Source of the DNA: Porphyra umbilicalis
Taxonomy: Eukaryota > Rhodophyta > Bangiophyceae > Bangiales > Bangiaceae
Length of the DNA: 64,000 bases
NCBI GenBank assembly: GCA_002049455.2
Contig: KV918764.1
Location: forward strand, 62,001 to 126,000
Direction: 5' to 3'
This document shows, one piece after another, positions 54,214 to 64,000 of this stretch (within the stretch, counting starts at the first letter, position 1; each line of letters opens with the position of its first letter). A program made the position numbers and the translations under genes. The notes below the pieces were generated by a model. It saw nothing but the letters and a program-made list of their open reading frames with translations, was not told where the DNA came from and did not search any database.

Positions 54214-57200
54214 TATGACTCTGTTGCACTACGTGAGTCGCCTTCTTGAGGCCGCTAGCCACGCACTGGCCGTTGCGAATGCGGGACACATTGACGGTGT
54301 GACCGCCGGCCCGGCAGCAATGCCCCCTGTCAGTGGTCCGGCAGCCACCGGCTACGTTGCCGGCTCCGGTGACAGTGAGGGTCTCCACGGCGGCCACGTC
54401 GGTTGTGTCGGCCGTGTTGAAGCGGGCCATGTCGACCCTGCTGGCAGGCTGGCCCCAGCACCGACCGCCGCATCGGCCTCCGTGCTCGTCAACGGCCTCG
54501 TTCTTCCACCCACCCCGCCTTTGTTGCCGCCGTTTCCTACCCTGGATACTCCGCTTCCCGTGCCGGACATCACGCCAGTGCCGCTGACGGACGGGGCTCG
54601 GGATCCCGCCGGGTCGCCCGACACGATCGCGGCAGCCGCCGCGAGGCTGGTTGCGGCCGTCAACATGATCGCCACCGCGAGGGCGAGCACCAACACGGGC
54701 GCCGCCGCTTCCTATATTGGAGCCGCCAGCACGCACGTGGCAGCCCGCCTGGTGGACCCCGCGGCCCCCGCGGTCGCCGCCGACAGTACGGTCTCCCCCG
54801 ATGCCAACACGGACGCCCCCGCAAGTACGGTCACCCCCGCTGCCCACAAGGTCGCCCCCGCGAGTACGGTCGCCCCTGCCAGTACGGTCGCCCCCGCTGC
54901 CCCCAAGGGCGCCCCCGCGAGTACGTTCACCCCCGCCAGTACGGTCGCCCCCGCGAGTACGGTCGCCCCCGCCAGTGCGGTCGCCCCCGCTGCCCCCAAG
55001 GTCGCCCCCGCGAGTACGATCGCCCCCACGAGTACGGCTGCCCCCGCCAGTACGGTCACCACCGCCGACAAGGGCACCCCCGCTGTCAACACGGTCGCTG
55101 CCGCCAGCACGGGCGCTTCCACCGCCACCTCGGACGGCCCCGCCCCCCCGAGGCCACCACTGCCAACACGCTCGCCGCTGCCAGTACGGTTGCCCCCGCC
55201 GCCAACACGGTGGTGGCCGTCAGTACGGTCGCCCCGGCTACCAACGCGGTCGGCGCTGCCAGTACGGACGCCGCTGCCAGGACGGACGCCGCTACCAGTA
55301 CGGACGCCGCTGCCAGTACGGTCGCCGCCATCAACACGGTGACCGCCGTCAGCACGGGCGCCTCCGCCAAGACGGTGATCACCGCCGAGACTGTGTGCGT
55401 CGCCGCCAACACGGTGGCCGCCGCCAGTGCGGCAGGCGTGGTCGACAGGCCGGCGTCGGCGGCCAGTACGGGTGCCGGAGTGGCCGCCGCCGCCAATCCA
55501 AGCGCTGGTGCCGTCATCGACATCGGCGACGAGCGCGACGCAGACGACGCAAACGACGCGGGTGACGCGATGGATGTGGATGCGCCCTTGGCAGCGGATG
55601 AGGCCAACCCAGTCGGTCCGGCGACGTCGTCTCCTCGCTCTAACGTCACCAGCACGCGTGATTCAGGTCGCATGGGGACGTTGGCGGCTGGCTCAGGTAG
55701 TAGGAGTGCAAGTGAGAAGCGGAAAACATTTCGCAACGCCAACGCCAACGCCTCTCACCAACTGTACGTTTGTGCCGCTTACTCGACTAATTCTTTTACT
55801 CTGCTTCTTTCGTGCTATTCTTGTACTGCTGCTGCTTCACTGGACGAGGTGGTTGTTGGTATATCTCATGCAAGTACTGACTGGGCGTGTCTTGGACGCT
55901 CGTGCTTCCCTCCCTCTTGTGGTTTTGTGATGCAGGCAAGCGAGGCTGGACTTCAGCTGCTGGAAAGGCAGCAAGCACGACCACCGGCGGTTTCTCATTT
56001 ACAGCAACCCCGCTCCTCCCTCCAAGTCACCATCAACCCCGTCACGAAAGCGCACGAGGGCGCAAGCGTTGGCAGACGAGTCGAGCGCCGTCGTTACCGC
56101 GCTCGAGTGGACGCGCGGCGGCACGGCGGTTCCTGTCGCCCCTCCCGCTTGGAGCCCTACTGGCGAGGACGCGACGCTGTATGCGTATATCTCCGCGCAC
56201 AACTCCTATATCGCGGCGATGGCGGCGTCTTCCATGGCCGTAAACTCGGAGGTGCCCGTCGGCGAGGTGGGCCTGGTGCATGACACGCCCCCCCCTGCGA
56301 AAAGACAGCGCCAAGGGGCCTGCGCCGTGGACGCGGGGGGCCCCGCGGGTGGCTTCGTTGGTTCTTGAGGTTCCACCGACGCGGGTGGTGCCGTTGGCGC
56401 TGGCAAGGACGGTGGTGGCGGGAGTGGCGACAACGACGGCGCTGGTGGTGACGAAGAGGGCGGGGGCGTCGTCGGCGCGGATGTGGGCGTTACACCCAGT
56501 GGTGACTTTGGCGTCAGTCGTGCTGCTGGCGCTGGCGGGGCTGCAGGCGGGGACGGTGACGGCGACGGTACGAGCGAGGCCGTTGGCGGGGGTATCGCCG
56601 GTGACGGGAAGCGTCACTTCACCCTACGTCGGTCGGCGTTCGTCAGACGCAAGAAGGCACCCCCCGTGTGTCATCTGGGCAGCCGCGCATTCTTGGTCTT
56701 CGGCGTGTACTGACGAAGCGTGTACTGCGTGCGCTCGTACAACCAAGTCGGCTGATGACGGCTTTCACACTGCCGACACGCTCGAAGCCGTGCTGCGGGA
56801 GGTGGTGATGGACGTGCATGGGGTCGGTGTTGCAGCTGCGAAGGACATGCTGAAGACGGTGTACCGACCGGCGGCCCCCAGCGCGGGCGGTCGGGGCAAG
56901 ACGGGGTGGCGTCAAGGAAGGCCAAGGAGCCCGCCCGGTGGCGCTGCGTCTGTGGTTGGGAAAGACAAGGAATAACATTCACTGCAGCCTGAACAAGGTC
57001 ATCCAGCGGACTTGGCAGAGGGCGCCTCATTTGACGGGCAGTCGAAGACGGCAGCGGCTGGCTTTCTCGGCGGGCATGGCTTCTTGGAGTCTGTCGCTGG
57101 TCGGCGGGGGACGGTACTCGCGACGTTGGCAACCATTCTGTACTGTGGCGGCAACTTGGAGGAGTGTATCTTCCCGGGCGGGGAGAACTGCAATGCCGTC

Positions 57201-58178
57201 GTCAAGGTGGACCTCACCACCTTGGCATTTGTCTTGAGCAAGGTACAGATTGAGTTGGTGCAAGTGGACGCGTGTGACAACTAGTACGATGAGGTCTTGG
57301 ACGCATTGTGTTACTGGTGTGTGTGTTGGGCACTGGTGAGTGTGTTGGGCGAATGTACTGACGGTGTGCTACCTGCTCATGCTATCACCCCGTGGCACGT
57401 ACTCGTTTTTTTATGTTCTGAGCTGTGTCATGTCACTGTACTGGCGTTCCCTAATACAGGTTCGCCTCTCTCTCGAGCAAATATGCGTCAAGGACTTGCT
57501 CCCGGTCGGCAGGAAGAAGCCGAGCGCCTCGGGTCTGCACGGTGGCGTCGTGAGGATGGGAAGGGTGGTCTGGGCCAAAGAGCTCAAGTATCTGCACGCG
57601 CACGTCGACAGTAGCACAGACGGCTGGGGCGCGCTGATCTCGACCAACAAGGGAAACAAAGAGCGCGCAACCATCACCGACGACCCGGGCGTACCCAACG
57701 CCTCCATCGAATTGGATATCGCCGTTGACAAGAAGGGGGAGAGTGTCGAGGTCGTCACGCCGGCAGAGGTCGCGCAGCTCAAGAAGCTCGTGCGCGACTG
57801 GGTCGCGCAACGCAAGGACGATGTCGCTGTCATTGACGACGACGACGACCCCGACCTTCCTGGAGGCCGTGGTCCTGCTGGCGGCGGCGGTGATCGGGGT
57901 GGAAATGTGGGGGGCGGCGGCGCAGTTAACGGCGGCGGTGGTGCTGGAAGTGTGAATGGGGCGGACGACGGGGGTGGGGGGATGGTGGTGCCGGGGGTGA
58001 TGGCGGTGCCGATGTGGGTACGAATGTGGAGGGCGACGGGGGTGATGGCGACGACGTGCCGAGCGGCACGGACGCAGCCATAGATGACCTATTCGGGGTC
58101 AACCGAATGCGTCATCCGCTGTCGCCGACGGCCTCGGAGGAGAGGCCAGTCGTGCGGCGCAAGCGGCGGTCAAATTGA
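54214..58178 (+). pseudogene. CACTA-element companion gene, multi-exon, damaged
   Basis: The likely start is ATG 54214 (MTLLHYVSRLLEAASHALA). A Pro/Ala region is followed by 18-bp STVAPA repeats (54830-55330), an acidic patch (IGDERDADDANDAGDAMD), a basic motif (SEKRKTFRNANAN) and a probable intron ending gatgcag at 55936. Then come coding-like segments (LYAYISAHNSYIAAM at 56190, KRHFTLRRSAFVRRKKAPP at 56610, LEAVLREVVMDVHGVGV at 56785, GGNLEECIFPGGENC at 57150). A probable intron ends atacag at 57462, and the last exon has LEQICVKDLLPVGRKK and LKKLVRDWVAQRKDD, ending PVVRRKRRSN and TGA at 58176. Frame changes near C or G runs (about 55150, 57970) and an in-frame TGA at 56366 interrupt it. 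The family is not recognised. A DNA-binding accessory role, as for second genes of CACTA elements, is inference. Confidence 0.45.
54830..55330. repeat. 18-bp coding repeat (gtacggtcgcccccgcca)
   Basis: About twenty-five imperfect units. In the coding frame each gives STVAPA or a variant. A frame change lies within the array near 55150. Confidence 0.8.
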
Positions 58179-58489
58179 ATTACCAGACGCGTCGAATCCG
58201 ACGAGGAGAGCGCGGGGAGGTCGTCCAAGAATGACTCGGACAAGGATTTCATTGTCAGTGGTGATGCTTCTTCTGAGAGCCGCTAGTCGTGAGTGCTTCT
58301 GAGTATGCTTGCTTGTGTGCTTGTGCGCTTTACTGTCGTTATGTCTTGCCTGTACTCTGGGCTTTGTATGATGTGCTTTCTGTGGTGAATGTACTGGGCT
58401 TCTGCTGTTCGTTTCTTTTGTGCTGGGGTTGTCCATCGTCCGCTCTTCTGCGCACAGGGGGGGGCAGCCAGGCGGCGGACAGGTGGTGG
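58179..58489. other. 3' flank of the companion gene
   Basis: T-rich sequence following the stop at 58178, with no ORF of note. It probably holds the 3' untranslated part. Confidence 0.45.
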
Positions 58490-61090
58490 GCGAGTGGTGA
58501 GTAGGCGGTGGGTAGGTGGTGGGCAAAGGGCGGGAAAGTGGTGCGCAAATGGTGGACATGCGGCAGGTGGGTGGTCGTTGGTCTGCGGGTAGGTGACGGG
58601 CAGGTCGTGGGTCGACGGTAGGAATGTGGCGGCGGGACGGCGGCGGGCAGGCGGCGGCCCGGTGGCGGACAGGCGCTGAATTGGCGGCCGGCCGATCGCG
58701 GCCAAGTGGGGGGCGGTTGGGTGCTTGGCGGCGGGCAAGTGTGCGGCGAATGGCGGGCGGGCGGTGTGTTGGCGGCGGGCGTGTGGCGGGCAAGTGGAGG
58801 GCTGGTGAGTGCTTGGCGGCGGGCGTGTGGCATGCAACTAGCGGGCGGGCGGCTTTTTGGCGGCGGGCAGCTTGTTGGTGGCGGGCAACTGCGGGGCGAG
58901 TGGCGAGTGGGCAGCCAGTTGGCGGCGAGCAGCTTGTTGGTGGCGGGCAACTGCGGGGCGAGTGGCGAGTGGGCAGCCTGTTGGCGGCAGGCAGCTTGTT
59001 GGTGGCGGGCAACTGCGGGGTGAGTGGCGAGTTCGCAGCTTGTTGGCGGCGGGCGTGTGGCGGGCAAGTGGGGGGCCGTTGGGTGCTTGGCAGCGGGTGT
59101 GTGGCGTGCAACTTGCGGGCGGGCGGCTTGTTGGCGGCGGGCAGCCTGTTGGAAGCGGGCAAGTGCGGGGCGAGTGGCGAGTTGGCAGATTGTTGGCGGC
59201 GGGCGTGTGGCGGGCAATTGGTTGGCGGGCAGCTGGTTGGTTGCGGACGTGTGGCGGGCAAGTGGCAGGTGGTCGGCTCGTTGGCTGCGGGCAAGTGGCG
59301 GGCATGTGGCGGGCGGGTTGGTGATGGACGTGTGGCGGGCGAGTGGCGGGTGGTCGGCTCGTTGGCGGCGGGCAAGTGGCGGGCATGTGGCCGGCGGGTT
59401 GGTGGCGGGCGTGTAGCGGGGGAGTGGTGGGTGGTCGGCTCGTTGGCTGCGGGCAAGTGGCGGGCATGTGGCGGGCGGGTTGTTTGCGGGCGTGTGGCTG
59501 GCGAGTGGCGGGTGGTCGGCTCGTTGGCTGCGGGCAAGTGGCGGGCATGTGGCGGGCGCGTTGATGGCGGGCGTGTGGCGGGCGAGTGGCGGGTGGTCAG
59601 CACGTTGGCTGCGGGCAAGTGGCGGGCATGTGGCCGGCGGGTTGGTGGCGGGCGTGTAGCGGGCGAGTGGTGGGTGGTCGGCTCGTTGGCTGCGGGCAAG
59701 TGGCGGGCATGTGGCGGGCGGGTTGTTGGCGGGCGTGTGGCTGGCGAGTGGCGGGTGGTCGGCTCGTTGGCTGCGGGCAAGTGGCGGGCATGTGGCGAGC
59801 GGGTTTGTGGCGGGCGTGTGGCGGGCGAGTGGCGGGTGGTCATTTCGTTGGCTGCGGGCAAGTGGCGGGCATGTGGCGGGCGGGCGGCTCGTTGGCGGTT
59901 GGCATGTGCGGGGCGAGTAGCGAGTTGGCAGCTTGTTGGTGGCGGGCAAGTGCGGGGAGAGTGGCGTGTGGTCAGCTCGTTGGCTGCGGGCAAGTGGCGG
60001 GCATGTGGCCGGCGGGTTGGTGGCGGGCGTGTAGCGGGCGAGTGGTGGGTGGTCGGCTCGTTGGCTGCGGGCAAGTGGCGGGCATGTGGCGGGCGGGTTG
60101 TTGGCGGGCGTGTGGCTGGCGAGTGGCGGGTGGTCGGCTCGTTGGCTGCGGGCAAGTGGCGGGCATGTGGCGAGCGGGTTTGTGGCGGGCGTGTTGCGGG
60201 CGAGTGGCGGGTGGTCAGCTCGTTGGCTGCGGGCAAGTGGCGGGCATGTGGCGGGCGGGTTGGTGGCGGGCGTGTGGCGGGCGAGCGGCGGGTGGTCGGC
60301 TCGTTTGCTGCCGGCAAGTGGCGGGCATGTGGCGGGCGTGTTGGTGGCGGGCGTGTGGCTGGCGAGTGGCGGGTGGTCGGTTCGTTGGCTGCGGGCAAGT
60401 GGCAGGCATGTGGCGGGCGGGCGGCTCGTTGGCGGTTGGCATGTGCGGGGCGAGTAGCGAGTTGGCCGCTTGTTGGCGGCGGGCGTGTGGCGGGCAATTG
60501 GCGGGCTGGCAGCTTGTTGGTGGCGGGCAAGTGCGGGGAGAGTTGCGAGTGGGCAGCTCGTTGGCTGCGGGCAAGTGGCGGGCAATTGGTGAGCGGGCAG
60601 CTGGTTGGTGGCGGGCGTGTGGCGGGCGAGTGGCGAGTGGTCGGCTCGTTGGCGGCGGGCAAGTGGCGGTCATGTGGCGGGCGGGCGGCTCGTTGGCGGC
60701 TGGTAATTGGGGGACGAGTGGCGGGCGGGCGGCTTGTTGGCGGCTGGCAAATGGGGGACGAGTGGCAGGCGGGCAGTATGTTGGCGGAGGGCGTGTGGCG
60801 TGCAACTAGCGGGCGGGCGGCTTGTTGGCGGCGTGCAAGTGGCGGGAAAGTGGCGGGCGGGTGGCAGGCGAGCGGTTTCTTGGCGGCTGGCAAGTGGCGG
60901 GCATGTGGCGGGCGGGTGACGGGCGGGCGGTTCGTTGGCGGCGGGCAAGTGGCGGGCATGTGGCGGCTGGGCGGCTCGTTGGCGGCGGGCAAGTGTCGGT
61001 GGGCAAGTGGTGGGCTGGCGGCGGGCAAGTGGCGCTGGGTTAGACGGCGGGCAAGTGGTGCTGTGTCGGCGGCGAGCGAGCGGCGGGCAA
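58490..61090. repeat. 81-bp minisatellite, about 2.6 kb
   Basis: About thirty imperfect units built on sub-units such as gtggcgggc. The regular part (59200-60400) has an 81-bp period (ggtcggctcgttggctgcgg recurs). Because 81 is a multiple of three, frames stay open for up to 828 codons on plus (27-residue unit with GEWRVVGSLAAGKWRACGGR) and about 1,000 codons on minus (HARHLPAANEPTTRHSPATR). Neither frame shows evidence of being translated. Confidence 0.9.
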
Positions 61091-61476
61091 GTGGTGTGCA
61101 AGTGGAGTGAGGGGGGGGGGGGAAGGGGGGGGGGGGGGGGGAGGGGGCGGGGGGCAGCCCCGCGAAGCGTCCCAGAGAGCCGGTGGGGGGGGGTGAAGGG
61201 AGCACCTGGAAGCCCCAGGGAGCGCAACATACACCACCATTCGCCCTGCAACGTAATCGATCCAGGCAGCGTCACGTACACGGCCGGAATGCGGCCGGGC
61301 GAGTGCTTCTCCGTGCACTACGTAACGCTCCGTTGACCGGACACGCTCGTCGCTCAGAAACAACCGCAATCTGGCTGTCACAGAGGTCTACGTTTCATGT
61401 CTTGGACGCAGTTCTTGTCTACACTGCGAGAGTGCAGTGGTGCGCCGCGGTCTAAAGCGCGAATATCGTTTCTATA
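61091..61476. other. Intergenic, G runs then unique sequence
   Basis: G runs at 61108-61160, then unique sequence. No gene is recognised. Confidence 0.45.
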
Positions 61477-61607
61477 CAGTGCGTTCTCGTTAGAAGAGAA
61501 TCGTTTAAAAGAGAATATGGGTCGCATGTCTTCCATTCCAGTCCGTGTGGGCCACTTTTTCTTCATATTCAGCCGAATCAGCTGTCTCTTATAACGAGAA
61601 CGCACTG
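61477..61607. mobile_element. Tc1/mariner-type MITE
   Basis: 131 bp with perfect 16-bp inverted ends CAGTGCGTTCTCGTTA and TA on both sides (61475-61476 and 61608-61609). CAGT ends with a TA duplication are typical of Tc1/mariner/pogo elements. It has no coding capacity. Confidence 0.85.
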
Positions 61608-61609
61608 TA

Positions 61610-62315
61610 CTATATTGGAAGTTTTGCAGTGTGGAGGGGGGTCGAACATGGCCTAGTACATGCCATTTCAGCCTGTACTGGAGGCGTTCGGAGGAAATTT
61701 GAAAATTGTGGGTACCGGCGCCAGTACAGTCATTGCGCATTTATATGTGTCCCGCTTATAAGGTACCCTGCTTTATAACTGAGCGCAACTCGATCGCTCC
61801 GGTGCGGGGCCCACCGCACTCGATTGCACTTGAAGTGATGATTCACAGCTGATCTACGATCGAGTAATCTGTTGCCTCAAGTCTGTCAAATTTTGCCTGC
61901 CAACCCCCCAGGAACACATCGTGAAGGACGAGGCACAAGTCTTGCCACGCCCTTCCGTGTCTCATTGCACCATTTATGATTCAAATTCACGATCGAGCGT
62001 CATGAGCGCCTCGGGTGGTTGTCGTTTCGGAACAGATTGTCCAATCAGCTGTAAGTTATTACGTGGGCTACAAAGTGCCCCACCCTGCTTTACAAGCGCA
62101 CAATGACTGTACAGGAAATCAGCATATGCCCCACTTTGCAGACGATGGCCCACGGCCCAGGTTTATTTCAAAATGATGTTTTGGCCACACTTCGCCGGGA
62201 TGCAGAACGGCATGAGACTCCCGCGTTAGGAATCTTCGAAGTCCTCAGCCGCTTCGTGAAAGCCGGCGAAGAACATCATTTTCAGGCGGCAAAGCCCTCT
62301 ACCTCCTTTAAGAGT
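61610..62315. other. Intergenic, no gene seen
   Basis: Unique moderate-GC sequence. It carries the candidate right end of the CACTA-type element (gggctacaaagtg, 62063-62075) and a stretch at 61645-61680 resembling the inverse of 49100-49140. Confidence 0.45.
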
Positions 62316-62820
62316 TCACTCTGCCTCGTGCACCTGCAGGGTGGCCAGTAGCGCCGGCGACGGGGCCACCGCCACCGCCGACTCGGCGACGTCCAACTCT
62401 CCCAGCGTCGCTCCGAGGGCCCCCTTCACCGCCCCACGTGCGGCGTCAGTGCCGGTCAGCCTGCACCATAAGTCCCCCCGCTCCGCCTCGGCTGCGACCG
62501 CCCACGCCTCTGCCGCCGACCTCGCCGCGAGGGAACCAGCCTGTTGCTGCTGAAGAGCCGCCATCTTACTATGTGGCGCGACCAGGCGACCCGCACCGGC
62601 CGACCGTACCGTCGACGACTCCACCGCCGCCCCATGCGCCATGACACGGCCGGATAATATGGAGCTCGGTGTGGCCAAAGCCGTCTGCCGCCCATCCGCC
62701 GCCTTGGCCGCAGGCGCCTCGGTAGCGACGGCCCTCGCTTCGGCCGCCCCCACCGCCGTCGCTAAAACGTCGCGCTTCCTCCCACGGTCCGCCAACGCTG
62801 GCTCCGCGTCAACTCATCGT
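62316..62820 (-). CDS. Hypothetical alanine-rich protein or exon
   Basis: An open minus frame of about 165 residues, Ala-rich, probably helical (AEARAVATEAPAAKAADGR, MAALQQQQAGSLAARSAAEAW). It has no ATG near its upstream limit, so it is perhaps a downstream exon of, or a separate gene from, the kinase-like gene that ends 30 bases upstream at 62849. No domain is recognised. Confidence 0.3.
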
Positions 62821-62848
62821 CGCCTGGGCGGTGACGGCCTCGGCGCAG

Positions 62849-63988
62849 CTAGTGCGTCTTTCGCAGCTCCACGCCTACGAGGTTACACAATGCCGGCCAG
62901 GCAAGAAGACAGCTAGAAACGTCCACCTCACCCCGGCGCCCCATCGTGCTCTTCAGCACTTCAATATACTCGTCAAAAGTGTTGATCGAATGCGGCTCCA
63001 CAATAACCAGGTCGTCGTAGTCAACTAAAACGGCCGACGCGCTCGCGCCATGACCGCTGACAATCACGTTGGGTGTGCGCACGTCGTAGTAGAGGAGACC
63101 ACGCCACGCCAGCCACGCAATAGCTTCGGCGAGCTGCTGCAGCAAAGGCACGCCACACAGATCCGCGTGCAGCACCTCCTTGCCACTCTGGAAGGGCATG
63201 TACACCATCACAGCGAAAAGTCCGTAGAGTAGATGGGCGCGTAGCAGCGCTCTCGGCATACACCCCGGTCCTTCAGCCGGTGCTGCCGCGCACACGGCCT
63301 CGTACATCTTGTACAGCTTGTGCAGGTCTCTCCAGCGTTGGTTGGAGAGAGCCTCATCACGGCAGCCACGCGAAGAGCAGGTCAGCACTTTGATGAACTG
63401 GTTGCGGACGATCGTCGGCTCCGCGTTGTCGTCCAACAGCAACACGATGCGCAGCTCCGCCGGGGTACACGTCCAGATGACGTCCTTGGTTGACCTGTCG
63501 GTAGGAAACTCGTCCCACTTGACGCCAGGCTGCAAAATGGAAACCTCGACGCACTGCGGCACTGGATCGCCCTTGAGCGCTTCCACCTCCTTCTTGTGCT
63601 CAGGTCCGTCCAGCTGGAAGTACTTGGAAATCGGAGAGACAAACAGCCGACCCACCCACTCCACGGCCACGAAAAAGCACAATTCGGCCACCCCAATGAC
63701 GCCGTAGCCGTAGGGCGGGTTGTAGTGGAAGCGGAGGTGGTTGGGAGAAGGAGGGAACATGCTGTTCACTGTGCTCAAGCAAACGTAGGAGACGATCTCG
63801 TCCCACACGACAGCAGGCAAGGACTTGAATTCCCCGTTGAAGCGCGGACAGGCACGCTCGGATTCGATCAGGAGCTCGGGCAAGCAGGCCCACGGCAGCG
63901 CCACAAAGTAGCAGTCGTTGAACGTGTTGTCAGAAGGCCCGTACAGCTGGCGTGCCGTTCGGCGGCCACCAGAGGTCGCGCCCGGCAC
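62849..63988 (-). CDS. Protein kinase-like protein, 5' end beyond window
   Basis: The frame is open to the right edge, so the N-terminus is missing; 379 residues are visible, ending in TAG. The middle has VSILQPGVKWDEFPTDRST and ELRIVLLLDDN. The C-terminal third resembles a kinase C-lobe: LAEAIAWLAWRGLLYYDVRTPNVIV has the catalytic-loop form (Asp, then Asn five residues on, with YYD where HRD is usual), and VLVDYDDLVIV stands where DFG lies. This points to a kinase-like fold of an atypical family, perhaps a pseudokinase. It cannot be assigned further without the N-lobe. It starts about 770 bases beyond the tentative CACTA-type element. Confidence 0.5.
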   Translation of the reverse strand: MPGATSGGRRTARQLYGPSDNTFNDCYFVALPWACLPELLIESERACPRFNGEFKSLPAVVWDEIVSYVCLSTVNSMFPPSPNHLRFHYNPPYGYGVIGVAELCFFVAVEWVGRLFVSPISKYFQLDGPEHKKEVEALKGDPVPQCVEVSILQPGVKWDEFPTDRSTKDVIWTCTPAELRIVLLLDDNAEPTIVRNQFIKVLTCSSRGCRDEALSNQRWRDLHKLYKMYEAVCAAAPAEGPGCMPRALLRAHLLYGLFAVMVYMPFQSGKEVLHADLCGVPLLQQLAEAIAWLAWRGLLYYDVRTPNVIVSGHGASASAVLVDYDDLVIVEPHSINTFDEYIEVLKSTMGRRGEVDVSSCLLAWPALCNLVGVELRKTH

Positions 63989-64000
63989 GCGGCTGACCCA

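Larger units (their letters stand above)
49292..62075. mobile_element. CACTA/Plavaka-type transposon, borders tentative
   Basis: The content is clear: a Plavaka-type transposase (minus) and a divergent companion gene (plus). The borders are less so. The best candidate ends are cttgtagccc near 49294 and its inverse gggctacaaagtg at 62063-62075, giving CACTT-type ends and about 12.8 kb. Further ggctacaagt copies occur at 49231 and 49313, as subterminal repeats would. The 80-bp tandem repeat (49398-49560) and the 81-bp minisatellite (58490-61090) would lie inside. A 2-3-bp duplication cannot be shown. Confidence 0.4.

Noticed and set aside
58624-61110. 828-residue plus frame and a roughly 1,000-residue minus frame
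   Set aside because: Both follow from an 81-bp minisatellite whose period is a multiple of three; there is no sign that either is translated.

Overview
The window is eukaryotic nuclear DNA: spliceosomal GT-AG introns can be read in a transposase gene (51284-51467 and 50909-51107), the domain types are eukaryotic (NB-ARC/WD40, F-box, SANT), and Class II transposons with target-site duplications are abundant. The DNA is very GC-rich, the host genes are intron-poor or intron-less, and long G or C runs are common. This would fit a GC-rich alga, for example a bangiophyte red alga of the Porphyra/Pyropia kind. That placement is inference; no marker gene in the window fixes it.

Host genes I can support are few. 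They are a secreted or membrane-anchored cysteine-rich protein (6211-4196, minus), an F-box/LRR protein (38404-40097, plus), a large single-exon STAND receptor with PH-like, NB-ARC and WD40 parts (48694-43589, minus), and a kinase-like gene cut by the right edge (63988-62849, minus). The F-box protein would act in ubiquitin ligation and the STAND protein in intracellular sensing; nothing in the sequence links them as a pathway.

Most of the rest is mobile DNA. From 6.8 to 29.5 kb there is a stack of Class II elements whose borders are marked by matching target-site duplications. A hAT element (8621-28200, 8-bp duplication CCTGTACG) contains an 18-kb PIF/Harbinger element (9281-27325, TAA). That contains a piggyBac-like element (16460-25698), which contains a 4.6-kb PIF/Harbinger-type non-autonomous element (16874-21513, TAA). 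On either side lie two more hATs (6782-8041, TAAGGCGG; 28425-29521, ATAGGTAC) and two equal-length 341-bp MITEs, one of them inside the second hAT. The Harbinger and piggyBac genes survive as recognisable but damaged copies.

From 29.5 to 37.9 kb there are eroded coding relics of unknown family, an inverted-terminal element with tRNA-like boxes, and a second copy of a foldback-like element first seen at 752-1391. From about 49.3 to 62.1 kb lies a CACTA/Plavaka-type transposon. It has a transposase with two introns (minus) and a divergent second gene (plus), followed by a 2.6-kb, 81-bp-period minisatellite.

The rest is low-complexity GC-rich sequence (GGC/CCG triplets, G runs) whose many open frames I do not regard as genes.
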